Assembly (NCBI GenBank): GCA_963838845.1
Contig: CAWISR010000001.1
Coordinates: 45,551-109,550 of the forward strand
Direction of reading: 5' to 3'
From: CAVRXQ01 sp963838845
GTDB lineage: Bacteria; Actinomycetota; Acidimicrobiia; Acidimicrobiales; Bog-793
DNA length: 64,000 bases
The number at the start of each line of letters is the position of its first letter. The first letter of the stretch is position 1. The position numbers and the translations under genes are program-made. Below the pieces are notes generated by a model, which saw only the letters and a program-made list of their open reading frames with translations, was not told the DNA's origin and did no database searches. Below, piece by piece: positions 52,168 through 61,753 of this stretch.

Positions 52168-52593
52168 ATGGCCAAGGACGATGCAAAGCAGCCAAAAGGG
52201 GTCACGAGCCCGTCGGGCAGCGAATCGCTCGGCTTGCGGTGGCTCGACGACGTGGTGGCTCACGACTTCGATGCCGCACAGGCGTATCTGTCCTTGAAAT
52301 TCGATGACAAACAGGCGGCGGCCGCCGTCGGACACCTTCGCAAGGCCGAGGTCACCAGTCGCCGGGCCAACGACATCTTGCGTGCCTGCGGTCTTGCGGC
52401 GTTGCCACTGGACGATCCCGGCGTGCAGCGTGACCTACTCAACGCCGCCTCTGGTAAACGGCTGAGTCCTGTGCTCGTAGTCTCTTCCGGGCACGGTGGC
52501 GACATCGCCGACGGCTACCACCGGGTCTCCCTGGCGTACCACCTCGACCCCTTCGGTGACGTCCCGTTGCGCATCGGCGCCGGTCCCGCCTGA
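52168..52593 (+). CDS. Hypothetical protein with ParB-like C-terminal motif
   Basis: 141 residues from ATG 52168 (GGAGGACAG upstream). Two parts: a helical N-terminal region (LRWLDDVVAHDFDAAQAYLSLKFDDKQAAAAVGHLRKAEVTSRRANDILRACGL) and a C-terminal stretch PVLVVSSGHGGDIADGYHRVSLAYHLDPFGDVPLRI. The D-x-ADGYHR sequence resembles the ParB/sulfiredoxin-like GxxR nucleotide-binding turn (DG.HR). The protein type is known to me as a conserved actinobacterial hypothetical; function unknown. Confidence 0.68.
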   Translation: MAKDDAKQPKGVTSPSGSESLGLRWLDDVVAHDFDAAQAYLSLKFDDKQAAAAVGHLRKAEVTSRRANDILRACGLAALPLDDPGVQRDLLNAASGKRLSPVLVVSSGHGGDIADGYHRVSLAYHLDPFGDVPLRIGAGPA

Positions 52594-53306
52594 TCCTCAA
52601 AATGGGATCCACCGTTGGTCCAGGATGTGTGCAAGAGGGGGAGGTCGTAGAACGACGGGGCTTCGTCGAAAGTTCAGGAAGCCGGTTGACCCTTGCCCTA
52701 CAACGCCGGGTCAGTGATGCCACAAAGCGCTGCCGATCATGGAGTCGCATGCCTTCGCGTTTAATCGAACCCAATTGAAGCGCGCGTGTTCACGCCACCG
52801 CGCGATACGGCACTTTCGCTACGCGACCGCTCCTTTAACGAGCGACGCGTTACGTGACACTGGGATACAGATCGCCGCGTCGGGCGACGGCGTCATCAGG
52901 TTTGGTCGGGCGAAGACCCGTTCTCGCCACAGGTCCAGGCGGCCGTGAAGGCTTGTACCGCGCCGGGCGGTGGGCCGTGAGCGGTCCGGCTGCTTCGCGA
53001 AGTCCGGACAAACAAATGGTGAAGTGAAGACACTCAAGCCGCACACCCCCTCATGCGCGCCGAGACGAGCCGCATTCAATTGGATTGACTAAATCACTCG
53101 ACTCCATCGCGCGTGTCGCGAATGACTCCGCAATGGCGCGTCGGCAGTCGCGGAGATTCAAGACGACTCGGCACCCTGCGTCCCCACGTCACGAACCTCC
53201 GCCAACTGCGGTACGCTGCGTTCACAGGTCGGCGTCAACGCGCACGCCGTTCAGTGCCGTCGTCCACTCGGTCTTTCGGCGAATTCTGCGCACGAAAGGA
53301 CAATCA
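52594..53306. other. Gene-poor region, about 710 bp
   Basis: Between the ParB-like hypothetical and the cold-shock gene. It contains one of the imperfect direct repeats (52756-52780) and no convincing coding frame. The last 200 bases may be the long 5' leader typical of cold-shock genes. Confidence 0.5.
52756..52780 (+). repeat. Imperfect direct repeat, left copy
   Basis: CGCGTTTAATCGAACCCAAT (and TGAAG after it) matches the right copy at 58955-58978 at about 20 of 24 positions, in non-coding sequence on both sides. Both copies are followed within about 60 bases by TACGCGACCGC and TACGGCAC blocks. Confidence 0.55.
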
Positions 53307-53510
53307 GTGGCAACAGGCACCGTGAAGTGGTTCAGCGCCGAGAAGGGCTTCGGGTTCATTACTCAAGCTGACGGCGGCTCGGACGTATTCGTGCACCACT
53401 CCGCCATCGAAGGCACCGGTTACAAAAGCCTCGAAGAGGGCGAGCACGTCCAATTCGAGACGACCCAAGGACCGAAGGGACTCCAAGCGAGCGCGGTCCG
53501 TCCTGCTTAG
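53307..53510 (+). CDS. Cold-shock protein (CspA family)
   Basis: A 67-residue OB-fold RNA chaperone: ATGTVKWFSAEKGFGFITQADGGSDVFVHHSAIEGTG with RNP1 (KGFGFI) and RNP2 (DVFVHHSAI) motifs intact. GTG 53307 with AAAGGA seven bases upstream. The long untranslated stretch before it may hold a temperature-responsive leader, as in other csp genes. Confidence 0.95.
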   Translation: MATGTVKWFSAEKGFGFITQADGGSDVFVHHSAIEGTGYKSLEEGEHVQFETTQGPKGLQASAVRPA

Positions 53511-53737
53511 CGAGGACGAGCACAATCGAACACACTTCCTGATCCAGTCGCGCCTCAGCACGTGGATCTTCGACGAGAACAACCGCCGATTTCGGAGGCG
53601 GCTCAATAGTCAACGGTTTGGCCCGCCACTTTTAACCGACTGGCGCCCATACGACCGACTACTCGTCGACGATGCATCGGATGGATTCGTGGTCTTTCTC
53701 GACCACGAAGGGAGTCGAGTCCTGCGTTCGCGGCGTC

Positions 53738-54055
53738 ATGGCTGACGCTGGTCGACCGAATTACGTGCCGATCAGAATTGGAGTCGAGAGAAAAGGGATT
53801 CTTCGAGGTGGCCTCATTGATCTCGAGCTCTCTTTGACGGCCGAACCTGATTTCGAGTGGACAGAAGCGTTTAATTCATCACGCCACGCCCGGAACCGTC
53901 CTATGGAACTGCCGCGACTCCAACGAGACAAAGTCCTTATCTCCATTCGCGAGAGCGACCTCGGGGCGGCTTGGACGTATGTCAATACATGCGTCGATCA
54001 CGCGAATGCCGTCTCTCGGCAGTTGTTTACTCATCATGTTGACGAAGCGAGATGA
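53738..54055 (+). CDS. Hypothetical protein, lower-GC
   Basis: 105 residues from ATG 53738 (an earlier in-frame ATG at 53672 exists). It reads PIRIGVERKGILRGGLIDLELSLTAEPDFEWTEAFN, then PMELPRLQRDKVLISIRESDLGAAWTYVNTCVDHANAVSRQ. The plausible beta-sheet start and helix end argue that it is a real gene. Codon use is visibly more AT-rich than in the rest of the window. The family is not recognised. Confidence 0.5.
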   Translation: MADAGRPNYVPIRIGVERKGILRGGLIDLELSLTAEPDFEWTEAFNSSRHARNRPMELPRLQRDKVLISIRESDLGAAWTYVNTCVDHANAVSRQLFTHHVDEAR

Positions 54056-54288
54056 GGCGCGAGAATTAACTCATCTCAATTACGACCAAAGTGAGCCTAT
54101 TACTTATTTGAATCTGCGCCTGTTTCTTCATTTTGATCTGCGAGAGGCAGTCCAAGAAGCTCTCGAAACTGAGCCGGACTGTACCATTTGCCGTTTCCTT
54201 CCGGACCATTTGCTACCCAGATGGCTGCGGGTCCAAGATCTGCTGCTGGTGGGTGTGAAATAACATAAGCCATATCTCTACTCCAAAC

Positions 54289-55311
54289 TTAGAAAACCTT
54301 TTGCTCACTTAATGTAGGTGTGACCCTGTTGATTCGCGATGCAATACTTGAACTGGATGACGTCGACGCGGGCTCAGCCGAGAATCGCCAGAGATACTCC
54401 TTCTGAGTGCTGCTCGAGTAGCCCTGCGGCGAGACCTCCACGTCCACCGAGGTGCCGACAGCAGCGATTCCCCAGACGAAGTCGTTCGTGCGTCGGAGGA
54501 GAACACCATGTGTCGCTCCTATTGGCGCGTACCAGACACCTAGCGTTACGCCTTTCCCGTAGAAACTGTTTCCGGCTTGACCCATCCAGAAGCCATATCG
54601 ATTCACCGCGCAGACGGGTCTGGAAATCGCGGGCATGACCGTGCGTTGAAGAATCGCTCCTGTCGTCGTCGAGATTCTCAATACCTCGGGCCCGTTTTCG
54701 GTCCAGTAGTCATAAATCCAGACTGAGTTACGGCTGATGATGATCGAAGGCCGCGCCCCACCCGAGTAATCACCGAACTGCATAAGAACTGGACTGACGC
54801 TCATCACCTCCGGCTTCGTTGATGCGTGAACAAAACGAATGTCATCGCTCAAGTGACCGTTCTGGACGGGGTACTTTGCACCTCCGATAGGCGAATCCAA
54901 AAGAAGCCAGGAACGGCCAGTTGTGATTGGGTGTGTGCCTTGGGGAAAACATGTCACCCTGCGAGCTGAGTAGACCGTGATAGATGTCTTGCCGTCGGGC
55001 CACTGGCACGTTACGACCGGGAACGACTCATTCTCTGACCCTGCGATGTCAGAACCCTGTCGCGTCGATAGTTCCGTTTGGCTGAACGCGAACCGGACGG
55101 AGCGCGGCGCCCCCGTACCTGCGGCCCGGGACACCCCATAGCCAACGGCGGCTGCGATGGCTACGCAAAGAAGGTCTACGCCGAGTCGAGCAACCTTCAC
55201 AGGTTGGAAACTAGTGGCCCCGCCTGTTTCCGTATTTCTGAATCGCGGAGCCTTCTGCCGTCGCAGGCCCGGTACCCGCGTTCGCTTGATCGGCGCGGTA
55301 ATCGAACTCAA
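54289..55311 (-). CDS. Membrane-anchored hypothetical protein, probable beta-rich ectodomain
   Basis: 340 residues. A basic N-terminus (KRTRVPGLRRQKAPRFR) is followed by one membrane helix (GVDLLCVAIAAAVGYGVSRAAG, about 44-65) and a long external part. That part has repeated short strands (FPVVTCQWPDGKTSITVYS, SIIISRNSVWIYDYW, GVTLGVWYAPIG) suggesting a beta-propeller-like or sandwich fold. Two Cys may form a disulfide. AT-rich relative to neighbours. No family recognised. Confidence 0.6.
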   Translation of the reverse strand: MSSITAPIKRTRVPGLRRQKAPRFRNTETGGATSFQPVKVARLGVDLLCVAIAAAVGYGVSRAAGTGAPRSVRFAFSQTELSTRQGSDIAGSENESFPVVTCQWPDGKTSITVYSARRVTCFPQGTHPITTGRSWLLLDSPIGGAKYPVQNGHLSDDIRFVHASTKPEVMSVSPVLMQFGDYSGGARPSIIISRNSVWIYDYWTENGPEVLRISTTTGAILQRTVMPAISRPVCAVNRYGFWMGQAGNSFYGKGVTLGVWYAPIGATHGVLLRRTNDFVWGIAAVGTSVDVEVSPQGYSSSTQKEYLWRFSAEPASTSSSSSIASRINRVTPTLSEQKVF

Positions 55312-55370
55312 TCAAACGCGCCGGCTCGAGTTCACTTAGTGCCGCCGCAGCGGGACCCGAGTCTGAGGGG

Positions 55371-55895
55371 CTACTCCGCGTCGATGATCGGTAGATACTC
55401 ACGCCATGGACCGACAGCCTCTCGGTACTGCTTTGCCATCGTCTTCACGATCTGGCTCAAGTGGTTCAAGTCGTGCACAACCCATGTCGCGAGAAGCTGG
55501 CCCAACGTCACCGACCCAAAGTCAGGATGTCGACCCTCGCGTTCGAGGTCGCCACGGCCAACTAGTGCCTCTAGCTCGACGACGTTTGACTCACGCTTAA
55601 TGGCGAATCGGTCAAGAAGCGCGCCCATAGTCCAACCGTCGAACCGGCTAAATCCAGCCTCTCGGTCGATGGGGCGGAAGGAACGCGGACCGTCAGTCTC
55701 GAGGATGACTCGAGTGCGATCCAACCAGTCGACGTCTTCTAGGTGAGCCATGTGGCCGACGACTTGATAGGGCGACCATGTTCCAGGCCCCTCATCACTC
55801 ATGGCCCAGACATCTGGCAAGTTGCGCAAGATGCTTTCAAGTGTGGCAGGCGTTCGCTTCAGAACGTCCGTGCCGGATTCAAATGAGAAGTCCAT
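55371..55895 (-). CDS. DinB family protein
   Basis: 174 residues from ATG 55895; the open frame continues further with no conservation. DinB-like four-helix fold: TPATLESILRNLPDVWAMSDEGPGTWSPYQVVGHMAHLEDVDWLDRTRVIL and LGQLLATWVVHDLNHLSQIVKTMAKQYREAVGPWREYL. The His residues in VGHMAH and VVHDLNHL form the usual three-His metal site. Members are metal-dependent thiol transferases or have unknown roles. Confidence 0.82.
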   Translation of the reverse strand: MDFSFESGTDVLKRTPATLESILRNLPDVWAMSDEGPGTWSPYQVVGHMAHLEDVDWLDRTRVILETDGPRSFRPIDREAGFSRFDGWTMGALLDRFAIKRESNVVELEALVGRGDLEREGRHPDFGSVTLGQLLATWVVHDLNHLSQIVKTMAKQYREAVGPWREYLPIIDAE

Positions 55896-56218
55896 GACGA
55901 CATTGTTGACTTTCTGAACCGCCCCGGGAAGGTTGGAGACTCGGGATTCCACAAGACGGTCAGCGATGGGTCCTAAGTAATCCTGCACAATTAAGCGAGC
56001 GTCCCCAGAACCGGCACGAATGGGACTCAGTCCGCTGACGACACAAGTGTCGGTCCGCATGAGGATCCTTCATCGAATGAAGCACTGCCCGCATTTGACT
56101 CCGACGCGGTGGCCGTATTCATTCGTCGCGAAGGTTTCCGCGGCCTCGGAACTAGAGATAATTGCGTGCCCGAGTTCGACCTTTGCATCTCTGGGTTCGC
56201 CAAGCCACCGGAGAAGGT

Positions 56219-58729
56219 TCATTCGGCTCTCAGTAGCAGCGACGCGGGGGTGCGGGCGGCGATGCGCCCGGGCACAGCGGCAACGATGTTTGCGAGAACG
56301 AGCGCCCCAACGACCAGGAGCGCGATCAGGGCAGCTGGGACAACCGGCGCTGGAACCGCGTCGATTTCGCGCGCGAAAAGGACCCAAAGCCAGCGACCAA
56401 TAAGAATTCCAATCGGCACGCCGATGATCATTCCGATGACAACAGCCACACTTGACTGCCAGGCGATAGCAGCCGCAGCCTGGCGTTGGGTGAATCCGAG
56501 CGTTTTCAACAAGGCGAGGTCGCGGCGGCGGCGGCGGACCGACGCAACGAGCGTGAAGCCCAACGCAACAGCCGCCCCCAGTGCCAGTCCGATACTGAGG
56601 ATCGCAGGCGTCGTCCCCATCGTGCGGTAGTTGGTTATCTCTGCCGGGCGGAGAACGGAGACCACGCCTCCCGCTGCCCCAGTGTCTCCATGTATCGCAT
56701 CGATCTTGGTGGTGATCTCCTCGAGCGAGCGGTAGGCCGCGGTGGGGTCGACTCCGGCGCGGATGCGAACGACGACGGCGTTCGGGCCGGGGATCGGGCT
56801 CTCTTGTGCGTTGAGGAGCGAGGCAGGAAAGTCACTTGTCGCGACCAACGCCCCGGATCCCATTTCCAGACCCTTGGTGATCGATGCCATGGTCGCGGTG
56901 CCGACGATGACCAGACGCCGTGGTCTGGACGTCCCATTCGAGAACGTGACGGTGTCGCCGACTCTTTTGTGCAGCAGCGACAGCGTTGTTGCACCGAGAA
57001 CTACCTGGTTGGACGCGTCAAGTCCGTGTCCGGACAGCAATGGCGGCGCCACCGCGGCGCCAGGTCGCTCTGTCAGCATCACCACGTGCATGCCATCGAG
57101 TTCGCCACTGACGAAGTTCAAGCCTGACCACGCTGCGACATCCGGATCCTTGTCGAGCAGCGCTGCCGTCTGATGGGCCGGGAGGTCTTCTTGACCGGCA
57201 AAGCCCGATAGCAACGCGTCGTTCCAGTTCCATCCGTAGAGCGCGGGGTGCGAGACGAGGTTGTTGAGACTGGCCCCGAAGGTGACCGTGGTCACCAGCA
57301 CGGCGATGGCGACCACCGCGCCGAAGATGGCCGAACGGACCGGGGCAGCGTTTCGACCCCTCCCAGCGTCAAGGGCGAATCGGAGGCCCGTCACCACCGC
57401 AATGGGCAAGCCCGCGCGCGCTGCGGAACGTACGACGCCAGGTTCTTGGTTCCCGGTTTCTCCGGACCTCGTGGAGGCGATTCGGCTCAACTCTCGCCTG
57501 GCGAGGATCACGGCAAACGAACCAAGGACAAGGACGAGGGCGACAAGCCCGAGCCCGAGCACTGTCCAATCGACGGCGAATCCTTTGTAGGGGTATACGG
57601 GACGCACGGGTCCGAGTGGCGTAAGTGGGGACAGAGCCACGGCTAAGCCGAAGGCCAGCACTGCACCACCGACCACGGCGCCGAGCAGGCCGATCAGCCC
57701 ATCGCAAAGCAACATCGCTTGATTCGCCCCAAGTGCCCGCAACGTGACCGTCTCGGCAGTGCCGGCGCGAAGCATGCGACTGATTAGCAAACCAGCGATC
57801 AACAAGAGCGCGAGCCCGGCGATACCGCCGAATACCCCAAGCGCGACGGCTTCGGGCTTGATCGCCTGTTGGGCTTTGGTCTCGGCGGTCGCCGGGGTAC
57901 CTCCGCCACCGCCAATTTCGCCGCCCGCGAGCGGGGTAACCCGCGTGGCTTCCTTTCGAACCAGCATTTGGTTGCTCTCGTCTCCCGCAACCTGCAAGGC
58001 GATCCCGGCGTAGTACGTGCAGCAGGGGCCGACTTCGGCAGTAAGGGCCGGGGAGAGCAGCACCACGGCCGATCCGAGCCTGTCGATGTCGTCTTCGACG
58101 ACCGAGTTGCCGAACACCACCTCGCCGACCAACTTGACCCTGGCCACCAGGTGGGGCGGACCGTTGTAGGAGGAGGTCGACTCCGCGTCGGTATAGAAGG
58201 GGATACCGATGACCGACCCGACGTGAAGTCCCCACTCCTTGGCCGCCTGTGCGTTCATGACCGCCTCATCCGCCCGTTGCGGATCGGCGAGGCGACCTTC
58301 GACGAGGGTGACTCGGTCCATCGTGAGGTACTCCTCGCCACCGATCACTGTCGGAGGCGTCTCACCAGCACCGATGTCGGGGTGCGTGCCCCTTACCGCG
58401 CTGAGGTCAATGTTGCCGTCGAAACCGAGAGAGGTCGCAGAATGCTCGACGTGAGGAAGGTGCGCGATCGCTTCGAAGATTTGCGGGTTGTACCCGGTTT
58501 TTTGGCCAAGACCAGGGTCGTCAAACCCGGCTAGAACCATGATGCTGGACGGGTTGGTGCTGGCCAGATAGATGGGAAAGGAGGAATCCGTCCGCCGGGC
58601 CCCCGCCACTGAACCCATCGCGACGCCGCCCAGCAGACCTACCAACAGCACGACGGTCAGGTAGCCGCCCCACCGGTTGCCGAAGGTGACCCGGAAGCGG
58701 TACCAGGCGAAGCCAAGAATTTGATTCAC
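56219..58729 (-). CDS. FtsX-like (MacB-type) ABC transporter permease
   Basis: 836 residues. The N-terminal membrane helix after RFRVTFGNRWGG is YLTVVLLVGLLGGVAMGSVAG. A large periplasmic-type domain lies between, then membrane blocks (IAGLALLLIAGLLISRMLRAGTAET, GLIGLLGAVVGGAVLAFGLAVA) and a second set at the end (LSIGLALGAAVALGFTLVASVRRRRRDLALLKTLGFTQRQ, the FtsX signature). The duplicated FtsX arrangement fits a single-polypeptide exporter permease. Its ATPase partner is not adjacent on either side. Confidence 0.9.
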   Translation of the reverse strand: MNQILGFAWYRFRVTFGNRWGGYLTVVLLVGLLGGVAMGSVAGARRTDSSFPIYLASTNPSSIMVLAGFDDPGLGQKTGYNPQIFEAIAHLPHVEHSATSLGFDGNIDLSAVRGTHPDIGAGETPPTVIGGEEYLTMDRVTLVEGRLADPQRADEAVMNAQAAKEWGLHVGSVIGIPFYTDAESTSSYNGPPHLVARVKLVGEVVFGNSVVEDDIDRLGSAVVLLSPALTAEVGPCCTYYAGIALQVAGDESNQMLVRKEATRVTPLAGGEIGGGGGTPATAETKAQQAIKPEAVALGVFGGIAGLALLLIAGLLISRMLRAGTAETVTLRALGANQAMLLCDGLIGLLGAVVGGAVLAFGLAVALSPLTPLGPVRPVYPYKGFAVDWTVLGLGLVALVLVLGSFAVILARRELSRIASTRSGETGNQEPGVVRSAARAGLPIAVVTGLRFALDAGRGRNAAPVRSAIFGAVVAIAVLVTTVTFGASLNNLVSHPALYGWNWNDALLSGFAGQEDLPAHQTAALLDKDPDVAAWSGLNFVSGELDGMHVVMLTERPGAAVAPPLLSGHGLDASNQVVLGATTLSLLHKRVGDTVTFSNGTSRPRRLVIVGTATMASITKGLEMGSGALVATSDFPASLLNAQESPIPGPNAVVVRIRAGVDPTAAYRSLEEITTKIDAIHGDTGAAGGVVSVLRPAEITNYRTMGTTPAILSIGLALGAAVALGFTLVASVRRRRRDLALLKTLGFTQRQAAAAIAWQSSVAVVIGMIIGVPIGILIGRWLWVLFAREIDAVPAPVVPAALIALLVVGALVLANIVAAVPGRIAARTPASLLLRAE

Positions 58730-59204
58730 ATCACGAAGGATTTCCGAACATGTTGTAAGTCTGGTGTCGCTAACGGCCGTCGTCGAGGTGGTGACCCGTA
58801 CTCGCAGGGTTCATACCAGTACCCTCCTGGCGACCTTCCCTGACAAGGGGTGCAAGTCGCTCGTGCCAGGCGGAAGGCCGTGAGCAAGGTCGCACCCATC
58901 TCAGCCGTTGCGACTGCCCCTGACCCCGCGTCAATGACACATCAGGAAACGGGACGCATTTAATAGAACCCAATCAAGACGTTTCGGTTACGCGACCGCC
59001 CCAGTACGGCACATCGCGGGGAGGGTGTCTGCGCGTTATTGGGACGCGTGGGGCGCGCGGTAGGTGATAGGCGATGGTCACGTCTTCGTTCGCCGACAGC
59101 GTCAGACTCGAGCGCAGGGCGGGCTGTCGAATCGGAGTCAGGACACATCCCAAGTGTCGGCGTCTAGCGGAACTATGGCCCCGTGAGAAATTCTTGTCGG
59201 CGAG
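58730..59204. other. Intergenic region with right-hand direct repeat
   Basis: About 475 bases upstream of the permease, without a convincing gene. It contains the repeat at 58955-58978 and leads into the YCII-domain remnant. Confidence 0.45.
58955..58978 (+). repeat. Imperfect direct repeat, right copy
   Basis: CGCATTTAATAGAACCCAAT, then CAAG, matches the left copy at 52756-52780. Together they bracket about 6.2 kb that includes the lower-GC genes between 53.6 and 56 kb. Confidence 0.55.
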
Positions 59205-59448
59205 CCTGTCGGATCCCGAGCGAGGGGTGTTTCGGCGGGGGGCTGAAGGACCACGAGGAGCCGAGCGTGGTGGCCACCGACGGGACGGTCACCGACGGTC
59301 CGTACCCGGAGAGCAAGGAGTACCTCGGCGGATTCGCGATCGTCGACGTGCCCTCACGCGAGGAGGCGCTGGAGGGGCTGCCAAGATCGCCGTCGCCTGC
59401 CGCTGTGCTCAAGAGGTCCGCGAGTTCCTGCCCGACCCGACCGTCTGA
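59205..59448 (+). pseudogene. YCII/DGPF-domain protein remnant
   Basis: VFGGGL-like CFGGGLKDHEEPSVVATDG followed by TVTDGPYPESKEYLGGFAIVDVPSREEALE is the core of a YCII-related (DGPF) domain. The expected continuation AAKIAVACRCAQEVREFLPDP is in another frame from 59377: one base is missing in gaggggctgcc, where a Trp codon is expected. The N-terminal half of the domain is absent. It is a decayed gene, with no ribosome-binding site or start. Confidence 0.65.
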
Positions 59449-59553
59449 TCGAAGGCCCACGCGGCCAGTCCGGGCATCCTGGCTCCGTAACTCCTGAAGG
59501 TCCGGCCCGGCAGCCTCGCTCACACGGCCGGCCCGAATTGCTAGCGGGCGGGA

Positions 59554-61512
59554 CTAGGAGGCGTCGATGGGGGCGGGACGACCAAGCAAGAACCCCTGGC
59601 CGTAGTCGACGCCCTCGGCTTTCAACAGGTCGAGCGCCCTTTCATCCTCGATGCCTTCAGCAATCGTCTTGATCTCGAACGCGCGGGCGAGGCTCACGAT
59701 TGCCCTTATGACGTGAAGGTTTGCGGGAGTCGTGACGAGATCGCGGACGAACTGGATATCGATCTTGAGATAGCGGATGGGAAGCCGCCTCAGGTAGATG
59801 AGACTGCCGAACCCGGTGCCGAAGTCGTCGATGGCCAGTTCGCAGCCGAGCTCGGACACGGTGCGGGCGAACGTCTCGGCCGCGTCGAAGTCGGACGCGA
59901 TCGCTGTCTCAGTGATCTCGAACACGATGCGAGCTGGGTCGGCGCCGGTCTCCTCGAGCTCGCGCTCGATGAGCACGCTGAGGAGGTCGGGGTTCGTGAA
60001 GGAAGCTGCTGACAGGTTTGCCTGGACGCGACGTCCGGTCGCAGCGAGGCGGATAGCTTGGGTGACGACCCACCGATCGATCTCAGCGATGAGCGAATAC
60101 TTTTCGGCGACTGGGAGGAAGCTGCCGGGGAGGATCACCTCGCCGGAGCTTCCGATCATGCGGAGTAGGAGTTCGTCGCTGCGGTGACCACCGTTTAGCT
60201 GAATGATTGGCTGGGCGTACAACACGAAGCGGTCTTCGTTGAGCGCATCGCGGATCCGTCCGACCCAGCTGAGCGCGCTCAGTTCCCGTAGAGCGCGCGC
60301 CGCTTCGTCTTTCTCGTCGCTGATGTCGCGGAATACCACGACGACACCTTGGGCTGCGGTAGCGACGCGCAGCGGCGCCACCGAGTAGGCGACCGGAAGG
60401 ATCGAACCGTCCTTCCGCGTGAAAGCGTCGTCCGTCACCCGCAAAGGATGAGTCCGGCCTCTGACCTTAAGGAGCGAACATTCGCCGGCAGGGACGGGCG
60501 TCCCGTCGGCTTTTTGGAAGTGCACCGCTGGGTGCATCGGTTTGCCGCGCAGCTCGTCTTCGGTCCAGCCCAGCATCATCGACGCGGCTCGGTTCATAAA
60601 CGTGAGGCGACCCTCACCGTCGAGCGCGTAGAGCCCTTCGACCATGTTGTCGATGACCGCCGAGCGAAACTCCTCGTCCGTAACGCGCTCGGTGATGTCG
60701 ACCACCACCACGCCCACCCCGATAATTTCGGTTTCGAGGCGGACTGGGTAGTAGTTCGCGAGCCAGTGGTGGACCCGGCCCGGCTCCTCGGCGGTCTCGC
60801 CCCTGACCTCGAGGTTTATCGTGGGCTCACCCAGCTCGAGGACCCGCCGTAGAACGCGCTCGAGCTGTGGCCAGATCTTCGGAATAATCTCTGCAATTGG
60901 GCGCCCGAGCTGCTCTTCGAGTGGCGCGCCGTTGACGGCCGCCAATCGCTGGTTCAGGCGAACCATCCGGAGCTCACGGTCCGCGAACCCGAACCCGATG
61001 GGTGCGGCCGACTGCAGCATTTCTAACTGGGCGAGGGCCTCAGCCAGGAGTCTTTCCGAGCTCAGTAGCTGCTCGCCGGTCCGCTTGTGTGCGTCGATGT
61101 TCTCGGCGATGCCGACCCATCCCACGACTCCAGCATTCCCAGCGCGGACGGGGTGGGCTCGGACGAGATGCCAGCGGAAGTCGCCATCGGCGCGCCGGAT
61201 CCGGCACTCGGACTCGTAGGGCGTCTTCGCTCGCACCGCGTGCTCCCAGGTGCGCCGGACCCCTTCGGCATCGTCAGGATGGAGCAACGACGGCCAATCC
61301 CGGCCTTTGCCCGCATCGGCAGGCAGCCCGGTGTATTCGATCCCCTGGCGGTTGAGATACTCGATGGACCCGTCGGGCGTCGCCCGCCACACCATGGCCG
61401 GAATTGAGTCGGCCACGAGTCGGAAGTCATCGCCAGGCGTCGCGCCGGCGACAGGCTGGGTCATGGCCGGTGGTGTTCCAGCGGACAATTCGAGCCCGAT
61501 AGAGATTGCCAC
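59554..61512 (-). CDS. PAS-PAS-PAS-EAL cyclic-di-GMP phosphodiesterase
   Basis: 652 residues. Three PAS-type sensor domains: about 27-150 (DSIPAMVWRATPDGSIEYLNRQGIEYTG), 160-275 (SAAPIGFGFADRELRMVRLNQRLAAVNG) and 285-410 (EGLYALDGEGRLTFMNRAASMMLGWTEDELRGK). The EAL domain occupies about 420-650, with E in DELLLRM, NLSAASF, FEITETAI, DDFGTGFGSLIYL, LKID, EGIEDE and QGFLLGRP. All catalytic positions are present. There is no GGDEF domain. It is divergent from the kinase/regulator pair 241 bases away, suggesting a shared signal. Confidence 0.93.
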   Translation of the reverse strand: MAISIGLELSAGTPPAMTQPVAGATPGDDFRLVADSIPAMVWRATPDGSIEYLNRQGIEYTGLPADAGKGRDWPSLLHPDDAEGVRRTWEHAVRAKTPYESECRIRRADGDFRWHLVRAHPVRAGNAGVVGWVGIAENIDAHKRTGEQLLSSERLLAEALAQLEMLQSAAPIGFGFADRELRMVRLNQRLAAVNGAPLEEQLGRPIAEIIPKIWPQLERVLRRVLELGEPTINLEVRGETAEEPGRVHHWLANYYPVRLETEIIGVGVVVVDITERVTDEEFRSAVIDNMVEGLYALDGEGRLTFMNRAASMMLGWTEDELRGKPMHPAVHFQKADGTPVPAGECSLLKVRGRTHPLRVTDDAFTRKDGSILPVAYSVAPLRVATAAQGVVVVFRDISDEKDEAARALRELSALSWVGRIRDALNEDRFVLYAQPIIQLNGGHRSDELLLRMIGSSGEVILPGSFLPVAEKYSLIAEIDRWVVTQAIRLAATGRRVQANLSAASFTNPDLLSVLIERELEETGADPARIVFEITETAIASDFDAAETFARTVSELGCELAIDDFGTGFGSLIYLRRLPIRYLKIDIQFVRDLVTTPANLHVIRAIVSLARAFEIKTIAEGIEDERALDLLKAEGVDYGQGFLLGRPAPIDAS

Positions 61513-61753
61513 GGTGCGAACCGAACCATCCGTTCAATTTCGCCGAAGGCATCGTCGGATGTCTTTGTGGGAACGGACGAATCTGGCGTGGTGTAACCGG
61601 GTGGAACGGTGTTGGCGTCGGTGCTCGAACGGGCGTCAACTGGGCACCTGATCGGGTGAGACCGAAGCATGCGACGGGGGCGAAACCTCGAAGCACATGG
61701 GCGGCCTACGATCGAGTTCGGTCCGCGGACGCTTCGAGTGACTGGGGGCCGGC

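Noticed and set aside
53979..54263. 94-codon rightward frame after the 105-residue hypothetical
   Set aside because: It overlaps that gene, lacks a ribosome-binding site and has no recognisable fold; too weak to call.
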